Below are positions 13,201-21,809 of a DNA stretch of 64,000 nucleotides, one piece after another. Source of the stretch: Lates calcarifer (lineage: Eukaryota; Chordata; Actinopteri; Centropomidae); the NCBI RefSeq assembly GCF_001640805.2, contig NC_066833.1:6099456-6163455 (forward strand), written 5' to 3'. Position 1 is the stretch's first letter. Each line of letters opens with the position of its first letter. A model generated the notes under the pieces. The model did no database searches. It was not told the DNA's origin and worked only from the letters and a program-made list of their open reading frames with translations. Made by a program: the position numbers and the translations under genes.

Positions 13201-14371
13201 TGAGCAAGACATCCAGCTCTTTTCATATTAAGTTGAAGTGGGGTGGCAATTTTAATTTTCAGTACATGATTAAAAGTTAAGTGGGACATTACTGAAACCG
13301 CCACATCTAAGAATTAATATATATTCTTACCAGGGAACCTAATGTAAAGCTGTAACAGGAATTAAGTTAAATCATTTGTATCGAACATTATGACTTCAGA
13401 AGGAAAACGCTTCCAGTTTTGGACCATGACACAGTCCACCTGCACACCCACCTGTAGCCCTGCTGTTGGTGACTGTAGGTGAGAGCTTGGAGTTCCACCA
13501 TTGAATCTTCATGATGAAGACAGTGGGATGGTGAGATGCTGGGAGGAAAGGATAATGATGATGTAGATCAAAAACATACATGAATCTGTGCGATTTCACA
13601 TCACATCAAAAGTGGGAGATGAAATCCAAAATTATGCCACTAAATAACTGGTAGTTTAAACCTAAAATGTTTTGAAAATGGCAATGCTCAGTCCTAACAT
13701 TCATGAATGACAGTGTGTGCCTAAGAGATAAGACTTTGTCATTTGATCCTGTGAGCAAAACGCAGAATAATGACACTCTAACCAGGTGTCTCAGGTGCTT
13801 AGATATAGGAGAATGGTCTCATCAATCTCTTTTGGATTAGTTATCTTTATAAAGAAACATGTAGATTTTTTCACAATAATGAGGATTTATAATGCATGTC
13901 ACTGTTAATGTGAGTACTAGGAACCACCGTTGCTTTTAAAGTCCTCTTTGAATTCGTCTGACAGGGGATCAGTGAGGAAATATCTGCCTTCAGCGATGTG
14001 AATACCTGGCCGGCTGACTGAAACCACAGCCTTGCTTGTCAACGCAGACGTAGAAGCTTTTGCCCTTACTCGGTCCATCTTTCACGCCCGTTTTTAACAT
14101 ACACACACTGCCTGTATGGTGATAGAAAGGACGAGTTATTGAACAAATCATATGCACTTTCTACTCATTGCAAGTTAGTAAGGTTCGGCTGAGCCAAAAG
14201 TAAACGAAACTGCATTGTCATGCACACAATAGACAGTGTTTCCAGGAATAAAACATAACTACGACTAATGGAAACTAAACACAATAGCTAACTTTCTGTT
14301 TTATAATCTATCTAATAAACGCCATTCATTTGTTGCGACTTACCATGGACATCACAGAAAATCTTTTCCAT
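1135..14371 (-). CDS. ttf2: TTF2, transcription termination factor 2 (SNF2-family dsDNA translocase), 23 coding exons
   Basis: Known role: nuclear ATP-dependent DNA translocase that releases RNA polymerase I and II elongation complexes, notably at mitotic entry. Seen: start [10 protein letters not shown] at 14371, stop TGA at 1135-1137. The 23 GT-AG exons total 3454 bases, one more than 1151 codons; removing one surplus base in exon 8 gives 1150 residues, close to the human length of about 1160. Order: N-terminal GRF-type zinc finger (about residues 6-97), long disordered linker (98-390), SNF2 ATPase lobe 1 (about 550-775) with DDMGLGKT and DEGH, insertion, lobe 2 (about 980-1120) with GGVGLNL and [12 protein letters not shown], and a conserved tail ending in IIFGV. 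Exon coordinates are in the block entries. It lies head to head with CENPJ. Identification is very secure; the frame break is discussed separately. Confidence 0.96.
2304..2815. repeat. Diverged direct duplication in TTF2 intron 20
   Basis: Two copies, about 2304-2480 and 2639-2815, share the order gggtccctt, agattgccat, gaaatat, attccattat, cataacaaatatt and a gaattttt run. The period is about 335 bases. The copies are diverged, so the duplication is old or belongs to a dispersed element I do not recognise. Confidence 0.6.
3134..3157. repeat. Poly-A run
   Basis: Uninterrupted run of about 22 A on the plus strand in TTF2 intron 20. Not part of any exon. Confidence 0.8.
4951..6990 (-). CDS. 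ttf2: TTF2 exons 15-18: region between ATPase lobes
   Basis: Exons 6899-6990 ([20 protein letters not shown]), 6435-6520 ([12 protein letters not shown] ... NPFDK), 5865-6007 ([20 protein letters not shown]) and 4951-5130 ([15 protein letters not shown] ... DTSDSTK). The [15 protein letters not shown] helix is the conserved hallmark before lobe 2 in TTF2. Phases 0-2-1-0-0 are consistent. Intron 17 (5131-5864) holds a 573-base hAT-type element with a perfect target duplication, listed separately. Confidence 0.94.
5278..5850 (+). mobile_element. Nonautonomous hAT-type element in TTF2 intron 17
   Basis: The 573-base element begins TAGGGATGCGCAT and ends ATGCCCATTCCTA, imperfect terminal inverted repeats of about 13 bases. 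It is flanked by a perfect 8-base direct repeat GTTTGTAT (5270-5277 and 5851-5858), the target-site duplication length diagnostic of hAT elements. No transposase-length open frame is present, so it is a mobilised derivative. A related inverted, partial copy lies in RNF17 intron 10 near 45590-45776. Confidence 0.85.
7146..7172. repeat. TG microsatellite beside TTF2 exon 14 donor
   Basis: About 13 TG units starting a few bases beyond the exon 14 donor, in the intron. Seen directly. Confidence 0.85.
7179..9062 (-). CDS. ttf2: TTF2 exons 10-14: SNF2 ATPase lobe 1
   Basis: Exons 8937-9062 (Walker [17 protein letters not shown], then a K/E-rich insert), 8651-8801 ([18 protein letters not shown], motif Ia), 8370-8475 ([16 protein letters not shown]), 7984-8168 ([15 protein letters not shown], Walker [21 protein letters not shown], motif III) and 7179-7332 ([26 protein letters not shown]). 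All splice sites are GT-AG and phases close. The Walker B box is DEGH rather than DEAH; DEGH is common in the Rad5/16-like SNF2 branch, so this is not a defect. Confidence 0.95.
9314..10977 (-). CDS. ttf2: TTF2 exons 6-9: helical linker into ATPase lobe 1 (exon 8 frame-broken)
   Basis: Exons 10857-10977 ([20 protein letters not shown]), 10118-10300 ([16 protein letters not shown]), 9786-9944 and 9314-9395 ([19 protein letters not shown]). Exon 8 reads [18 protein letters not shown] in one frame, then [20 protein letters not shown] in the next, both family-like. At 9880-9895 one surplus G is present in the coding strand: length is 159 where phases 1 to 0 require 158. Exon 9 carries the Q-motif-like [11 protein letters not shown] region ahead of Walker A. 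No alternative acceptor within the exon restores the frame. Confidence 0.9.
9562..9660 (+). mobile_element. Fragment of a Tc1-like/MITE terminal repeat
   Basis: Begins cactatggccaaaagtatg followed by ttgacacc, which resembles the terminal sequence of a widespread fish miniature element with a 'cactatatggacaaaagta' style end. Only one end is recognisable. It lies in TTF2 intron 8. Family assignment is from memory of the repeat class and is uncertain. Confidence 0.4.
11967..12845 (-). CDS. ttf2: TTF2 exon 5: long disordered, charged linker
   Basis: Single 879-base exon, phase 0 to 0, giving 293 residues rich in K, E, S, T and Q. It begins [16 protein letters not shown] and contains [12 protein letters not shown], an anchor shared with other TTF2 proteins, and near its end [12 protein letters not shown], an acidic DD-VV patch also found in the family. 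It ends in AQLQQKK, immediately before exon 6. No folded domain is recognisable. Length is typical for the poorly conserved region between zinc finger and ATPase. Confidence 0.93.
13031..14371 (-). CDS. ttf2: TTF2 exons 1-4: start and GRF-type zinc finger
   Basis: Exons 14344-14371, 14006-14111, 13452-13538 and 13031-13100. They read [10 protein letters not shown], then [18 protein letters not shown] with [12 protein letters not shown], then [18 protein letters not shown], then [19 protein letters not shown]. This is the zf-GRF Cys/His pattern (C-x2-H, GKSFYVC, C-x-F) followed by the RWCG motif typical of the TTF2 N terminus. Phases run 1, 2, 2, 0 with consensus splice sites. The start is the only Met in frame ahead of the CDVHG motif. 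The open stretch just beyond the exon 2 donor (13930-14005) looks protein-like but is intron, because exon 3 matches the family directly. Confidence 0.93.
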
Positions 14372-14913
14372 TTTCCTAACACATTGAGATCAGCTTCAGT
14401 TGCTAAAATGTGAACCTCAGTGTTTTCGTATGGACCAATCACAACTGTCAGAAAGCCCATCCGGTGTGTAAATATCAGTATAAACGTTAACGTCCGAATT
14501 AGTTAACAAAATCCTTTACGTTACCGGTAAAAGCATAGATATGACACCATATATAGTAATATAGCATAGACTACATAAAAATATCAGCATGCAAAATAAA
14601 AATTCAAGGGTACGCCAGATTTTATTAGTTCGATGGCTTTTATTGTGAAATATTTTAGTAAAGTGCAGTTGAGCCGGATATAATTCCTTTTTTTAAACCA
14701 AAAATGTTATTTGATTGAAATGTCGCTTTTAATTCTATAAAATATGTAAATGATGCATAATTTAACAATTTCAGTTTATGTTAAACAAAATGATAAATTT
14801 AAATAAAACCAGCCAAACCGACGTTTTAAAAGACACTTGAACTACATTGCCCATGATGCAACAACGGGTTTGTCGTCGTGTTTTTTTTTTACTCTCGCGG
14901 GCTTTGTTTTGAT
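14372..14913. promoter_or_regulatory. Bidirectional promoter interval between TTF2 and CENPJ
   Basis: Only about 540 bases separate the TTF2 start codon (minus strand) from the first likely CENPJ exon (plus strand). The interval holds a CCAAT box in gaccaatcac (14434-14443), a near-consensus ZNF143/SBS site at 14841-14860 and TCTCGCGG at 14893-14900, which resembles the TCTCGCGAGA promoter element. No TATA box is evident near either start. Such short divergent spacing with SBS and CG-rich elements is typical of housekeeping gene pairs; co-regulation is inference. Confidence 0.65.
14841..14860 (+). promoter_or_regulatory. ZNF143/STAF (SBS) motif
   Basis: The 20 bases read actacattgcccatgatgca, matching the ACTACA-n2-CCCA-n2-ATGC core of the ZNF143 binding site with one or two differences. 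It lies about 55-75 bases upstream of the probable CENPJ first exon, a usual location for this motif in divergent promoters. Confidence 0.7.
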
Positions 14914-15002
14914 ATGGCGGCAGGCTTCAAAACTTTTGTCTGTTATGCTTCTACAACGCAGGCTATTACTTCAGTAACACCGATTATTCTCCGGCGTTAC
15001 AG
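14914..15002 (+). other. cenpj: Probable CENPJ exon 1 (noncoding for CENPJ; carries an upstream ATG)
   Basis: The segment ends in a consensus donor (ttacag, then gtaaat) at 15003 and pairs with the acceptor at 15520-15521 ahead of the CENPJ start exon. It begins at ATGGCGGC, resembling the YY1/TISU element often found just downstream of transcription starts. The ATG has G at -3 and +4. Its frame continues through the splice and ends at TGA 15691-15693, 86 codons in total, overlapping the CENPJ start in another frame. The real transcription start is not determined. Confidence 0.5.
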
Positions 15003-15557
15003 GTAAATTAATTGTGTTTGACACTTTTATTAATGTTGTGGAATATTTGCCTCGTTAACTACAGTGTAACTCCTGCAAAATAAACGCTTTGTGTCTCAAG
15101 AAAAACATACCCTGCTTAAATCATTCAAGTATCACTAAGGAAGCCGAGTCTTTTAAATGCATCGAAATCTAACCAGCTAAAACGAACTAAGAGCGCCGTC
15201 AAACTGTTAGCTGAATAGCATGATATATACCAGTAATGTTGTCAGTCCGTCAAGGGTTCAATCGTTACCTTTTAAATAAACAGCTGACAATGCTGTTACT
15301 GACCAAACAAACACTAATTTAAAACAGACGCTTTGCTGTCCTAACATGCTGCGATGTGGTGTTAACGTTTAACCGGCTGAAGCCAGTCTTATTAAAATAG
15401 CTGATGTTACTTCAACACGAACAAGTTACCATATATAGCTTTCTTGGCATCATCTAGACCGTGTTTATTCGCGGTGTGATTAACCCTTAACCTGTCACCA
15501 TAATCTGTCTTTAAAATCCAGGATTAGCGAGCCCTGCCTGAGACAAGTGCGGTCATC

Positions 15558-17421
15558 ATGTCATCTCCAGCCGGGCTTCAGTACTCCCAGGCAGAGTTCT
15601 TGGCCCGGTGGATGCCAAGTAGCAGCAGAGCCGGAGTCATCCTCAACCCCAGTCCGGAGTTGGCCGGGTCCTTGCGGCATATCTCTGCAGTGAGATCGCC
15701 GCTGCCGCCCCCGCCTTCGGGGCCAGACGACTCCTTCGCCTCCAACTTCGCCCCTCTGCCCGCGTCCGCGGACAGCAGTTGTCTCGATGTGGATGGATTT
15801 ACACGGTCGCCAGCAGGAGAGAGGGCTGGGAATGACAGGCCAGTGAACGGTCTCTACTCTGTCCCTACGAGAAATTCACATGGACACTTTGACAGTTTTG
15901 ATGAAATGGACAAATCACAGGAGCTGCCTGTGATGATGAAGCTAGAACAGGTAAGAACAACACTGCAGAATATTGACAAATTAACTGCTGATTCCTGTAT
16001 CTAAACCAATATCATGATATATTCAATTGATACCGGGAGATGTTATTTAAAAAAAAATATTGGTTAAGTTCAGTTTAGTTCACTAGTTCAGTTTTAACAG
16101 CACAACATATGAAATTAAATGAAAATCGAAACAGCAGCTTATTTATCACTAATGATATCTGCTGATGTGTGGACTTCAGTGCCCAACTCCAGTACACACA
16201 CACACACACACTCCCCCACACACTCACTTTGACTCTCCTTGCTATTATTAGTATTTTTCCCCTAAGACTATTTATGTTGTCAAGGGCTAAAATAGTGATG
16301 GAAGTGTGTGAATGCAAGTCAGTTAGCACACAAGCATGTTGATTTATCAATATGTGCAATGTACAGTTGTGGTGGGCAGCCACAAATAAATTAATCATAA
16401 AAACACTGTGGTAATCAAAAACTAGACTGTTTTTGAAATGTCTTTAAACTTACTAAAAATAAACTGACAGAGACACTCTAGATAAGTGAGTCATTTACAG
16501 GGCTAATTTAAAAATAATATTGTTTGTGCAGTTGAGGAAATGGCAGCAACACATGCAGGAGCAACTAAAGGCCCATCAGTTGGAGGAGCTGCTTCGCCTC
16601 CAGGAAGAACAGCAGAGGCTGCTGGGAATGATGAATGGGTCCCAGCACTGCACAGGAGGTGAAAGAGAAAGAGTAGAGAATAGAATAACTGCAAAGTTGA
16701 TCATTTGTCTCACTTTCAATATAAAGGAAAGTAAAAAAAAAATGTATGTTGGAGAGAGATGTGCATGTATTTTCAGGGCCGTCAGGAGCAGAATGGGAGG
16801 AGAGCTCACTCCATGGAGTCTCTCAAGAGAGAGAGAGTCCATACAGCCCCAACTTAATCTACCATGGGAACCCACAGGGCTCTACCTGTGGCCCTCAACA
16901 GGAACAGCAGCTCTCTCGGGCAGGGAGACCAGAGCAGCTACCAAGGGGTCAAAATCATGAAGAGATGGAGGACAAGGCAGAGGGTGAGAAAGCAGGGTTT
17001 TTTTCCAAACTAACTGTAAGTTTACGCTGGAATGTGCACAGTTTTTGTATCTGCATTTGGAGTGCAACCATTACAAGTCTAGCCTTAATTTAAATAGATC
17101 CACGATAATAACTTAGGTATGGAAATCTCACAGGATGTGTTTTCTACAGGTACATGGGACTCCACAGATGATGACCAGGAACAGAGCAATGCTACAAGCC
17201 ATTTTCAGGAGCATGATGACACATTAATACCATGTAATGGTGTGGCTTCAACTGAGGACCATGGTAAAAAAGAAGATAAAATCTCACAGGACAGGTACAT
17301 ATGTATTTTTCTATTATAAAACTACATACAGTATTAAAGAGATAAACTAAGCTGGTCATGAAACTGAAACATGTGTGTCTTTTATGTTTATCAGTTTATT
17401 TATGTGTTTTCCTTCCTTCCT

Positions 17422-17458
<37 letters not shown>

Positions 17459-17574
17459 TCCTTTCCAGACCTATTAAGCCAGGCATTGGAGGACACAAGC
17501 AGACATTTGAGGAGTTGTTGGAGGAACAACTGAGGCTGGAGGAGCAGAAGCTGAAGTCTATGCAGCAACAACAG
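15558..17574 (+). CDS. cenpj: CENPJ exons 2-6: N terminus, first coiled coil, start of PN2-3
   Basis: Coding exons 15558-15950 (exon begins 15522), 16532-16658, 16777-16983, 17150-17294 and 17469-17574. Exon 3 is a Q/E/L coiled coil ([20 protein letters not shown]). Exon 6 reads [20 protein letters not shown], continuing [11 protein letters not shown], the conserved helix opening the PN2-3 tubulin-binding segment. Phases 0-1-1-2-0 close without error. A 34-base TG tract abuts the exon 6 acceptor. Confidence 0.93.
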
Positions 17575-20500
17575 GTCAGAGAACATAACAAAGATTTCCA
17601 TACAAAACTGTCAATATTTCCAAAACACAGTGGAGAGCGTTAATGTTTTTGTAAGTGAATATGAGCCATACATTAGATTTATAACAGACTGTAGCTTTGT
17701 GTGTTGTTGTTGCTTGGCAGTTTTGAGCAGAAGCACTTCATGCTGGTACTTTCAAGGAAGCTTTGACTTCTGAGGCTTTAGAGTTTTGTCTAAAAAGCAA
17801 GTTTTTTAATGCAGTAAACAACCAAATTCACATCATATTCACATTTTGTATCCTCATCTTAACAGAACCAAGGTGGAGCTGAAGGTGTCCAAGCCCCTCC
17901 CAAGAGGGCCTTCCTGAAGCGAGGCGAGGGGCTTTCTAGATTTACCAACAATCGCAAAACATCTTTACCAAAAAAGGAGATTAAGAAGGACTCCAAACCA
18001 CAACCCCAGGCCAGAGTAATCTCCCGCAGCAACTCTGAGCCTGCAGCTATCCAGAAAAGTGGTTCAAATGGCCTCCAGCGACTTCCTGTCCAGCGTAAAA
18101 CTGCCATACTCAATAAGGAGAACCGACAGAGATGTCTCAATTCGCCATCTCAGGACATCAGATCTGAAAGTAAGACAGCATGGACAAAGGTTTTGGGTAG
18201 TCATCAAAGGCAAAACGCTGAAGGACCAGAGTCTATTCAGACTGACCCAGAGGGCAGACAAACAAAACATTGTCAACTGAGGCAAGTACAGGAACAGAAT
18301 TACAGGACAGTGGGTTTGTCTGCTCAGACTGTGAGGAAGCCTGGGCCTCCCAACATGCAGCCAAACCCTGTAACCAAACAGGTGGGCTTGTTGGGAGTGC
18401 CAATGAAGGCTGAAAATTACACAGCTAAAGAGAAAAGTTGTGATTCACAAATGGAATCAGCAGAGGGAAGAACGGGGTCAGAAGGAAGAGGAGAAGCAGA
18501 CGGAGTTCCTCTGGACTCGTTTGAGTTGTCGTTCCAGGAGAAGCTCCAGCGTTGGGATTGTGACCGGCAGTTGGAAAGCATGGAGCTGGGAGAGTTTGAG
18601 CTACTGGAGCAGGCAGCTGAGGAGCTGTCCTTCTCGTCCAACTCTTCCTTTGTCATGAAGGTACTTTGTACAGCTCTTTAGTGATTGCTGTGTTTAAGTC
18701 AGAGATATATACTCACACTCGTAACACACTTTTCTTTATTCCAAAACGTAGTGCAGTGCCAAAATGCATTATAAATTACACGCTAGAGCAGCATTATGCC
18801 AGCTGTATGTGGTTCAGTGTAAATGTGCAAAGATTGCGTAATGAGGTGTCTTATCTTCAATATAGCATGATCTCCGTGTATTTGACCTGTTGACTATAAA
18901 GCCATGTCATTTCAATGACTGTTCTGTGCTTGCAGGTTCTCCACATGGACCAGCATCACCGGCAGCTGCAGGCCGCTCAGGGGTTCCACCACCGACGGCT
19001 CTCCTCCACCCCCATCAAGTCGCCTTCCAGAGTTGCACTTCAGAGCAGTGGTGATTTGACGTGTAAAAGCAATTCTGTGACCTCTGAAGCATTTGTGGTG
19101 AAGATTAGGGACAATACACTCAAGAACAAAGTGAGCATGGAGGATAAAGGACAGGACAGTGGAGGAGAAGAGAAACACACAAACTCTGATCTTTCATCCT
19201 GTGGTGGCTCTGAATTTGATGACCAGGAAGTGGTGGTCAAACCACCTTTGATTCCCAGCACCCTTTGCTTTCCTGCACAGTCTAACCCGCCATATGATAA
19301 GCGGTCATATCAGGACGAGGACAGTTGTAGAGATTTGGCTTCAGATGTGACAGAGGATGGTGATGGGGAGAGCAACAGCATCCTCAGCAACACTGATGAC
19401 TCCACTCTGATAGACGGCAAAGATGGCCAGCAGGGTAGAGTTGTGTTTGATGACGACGACACATGGAATGACCTGGAGGAAACTCCAGTTCACCCATCCA
19501 ATAACAATAGAGGAGTCAGTCCTGTTGCCGAGGCAACAAACAATGGCGTCTCACCACCGGAGCAGACTTTGTTGAGGAAGCGGGCAGTGAGCAAAGTTGT
19601 GGAGCTGCATAAGGGCACAGTCGTTGGTTCAGCCAGTCTAGAGCAAGATCCTCCCCGTCCTCCTGCCTCGCTGCTCATGACAAGGTTATTCCCTGCGCTG
19701 AAGCCAAGGGCCCAAAATACACCTCTCCCTCCTCCTGCCACTTCTGTTGCTCCTGAGTCCAAAAAACCAGAGGAAGAGACAGGTGAGACAAACTCTTGTA
19801 TCAGTACATTTTCATTGTTTTTCAAGGTCTGGTGAGAAATCAAAGATAAGATATTCTGTTGGTTTGCAGTAAGTTATTTCAGTTTTTTGTGTGTGTGTGT
19901 GTGTGTTTCCTCGTCCCCAGGCCAGCAGGTCCAATCTAGACAGCTGAGGGAGAGATTGGTTGAGCTGGAAATGGAGATCGAGAGATTTAAGAAGGAGAAC
20001 GCTGCCCTCACCAAACTCAGACAGCAGAACGAGAAAAATCAGGAAAACCTCAGGTGATATATCCATCTGCACTTAATCTTGTTTAAATATTATTTAAATT
20101 ACCTTTTGGATCTGATGTACCTACTCAGAGTTAGACTTTTTATTTCCTGCTCTATGCAGTTTTACTGTTTTTCTGTATTTTCCTTCATGCTGTTATATTG
20201 AGCTAACTTGTGGCTGCATGATGTGAATAATTTTTTGTTTTTAAATAGCTAACCTGTTTCACATGAATCGCCTGTTTCATGAGTTGTCTGAAATAATCAT
20301 TGCGGAAGCAATACTATAGATCATAATAGTTTCCTTACATACACTTTGTTGTTGTTTTCATAGAAAAGAGTGTATGGAGTTTGAGCAGAGGAAAGCAGAG
20401 GAGCTGGCCAAATTTGAGGAGTACAAAAGAGAGGAAAACAAGAAGCTGCAGAAGGAACGCAAACTGTTTGAAAAGCATGTGTCAGCCGCCAGAGCTATTC

Positions 20501-21732
20501 CTGACAAGAAGGAACGAGAGGAAATCCAGGTGACGTGCAGATAAAACATGAATTAGGAGCCCACCTGTTGTTAATTTTCCATCCCAGAATAGTTGAGTTT
20601 ATTTATTTATTTCTCGTAGGGAGTAATGTACTTTACCTGCAAGTCTTTTAAATTGTATTGTACAGCACTGTGCAAACATTTTAGGCACCTTAGATGGTTT
20701 TACTCTCTTCCTTCATCAGTACCATCAAGGAGGTGTCTGATCAGTCCCAGATTAATTCTGCAGCAGGGCAAGAAGTCCAAACACACAGTCATCATAAAGA
20801 ACTGTCCTCAGAGACAAGAAGAACAATAGGAAAATGATCTGATTTTAGATTTTCCTGTCTTCTGCACTTCACATGGGGTTAATTGATAAAAAAGAAATTA
20901 ATAATCATGGGAATTTTTTTTACAACATCCTCATTTTACCTTTAGTGCTCAAAATGTTTGCACAGTACTCTATGTGTGATACATGTTGTGTTCCAATAAA
21001 AACTAATTGATCTGCTCCGCAGCACAAGAAGGACTTATGTGTGAAATCATGAAATATGTGGAACTCTTCAAAACCCCTTTAATTTGTCCTTGTCTTTCCC
21101 ACCAGGTGTTGAGGCAGCAATTGAGCTCCCTACAGGAGGAGGTGAGGAGGAAGGAGAGTCGCTGGGCCTCCACACACAGCCGGCTGCGGCAGCAGATCGA
21201 CTCTCTCAACCAGGAGAACAGTTCCCTCCGGGAGGAGGTACCCACCTGTCCCTGACCATTTTACCCCACTTAAATCTGGCATTACAGTGTGATCTGTATC
21301 TGGATAAAGGAAAAACACAAGTAAACGCAAGGCAAACACATTGGGATCCGAATGTGATTGGATAGGCCAGAACACATCAAACCATAGCCAGGTGTAATAG
21401 CAACCTGTACCGCATGACCCCATTTTAAAGAAAACTGCTGAGGGGTCACCTAACTCAGTTTCTTCCTGCAAGTAGTACAACTGAGATCATTTTATACCAA
21501 GCCTAAATGCAGAGGCCGATGATGTCATTATCCAGACAAAGGGTGTGGCCTTAGTGAATCATTGAGAAAGATGCCCATGAGTTTCTGTGCCTCTGCGCAT
21601 TATGTTTTCAGATTGTCCATCTGTCCATCCCAGTCTCGAGAGCACAGTAACACTACGAGAGAATTTCTGCAAATTTGGTACAAATGCTCAAATGATTAAC
21701 TGATCAGGTTTTGGTGTTCAAAGGTCAAGGTC

Positions 21733-21809
<77 letters not shown>

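Noticed and set aside
13930..14005. Protein-like open sequence just beyond TTF2 exon 2 ([20 protein letters not shown])
   Set aside because: The donor at 14005 is consensus and exon 3 gives the family sequence SHCLHHED directly; keeping this stretch would change the frame.
17356..17601. Minus-strand open frame opposite CENPJ exon 6
   Set aside because: It is the antisense of a coiled-coil exon and a TG repeat; the plus strand carries the family match.
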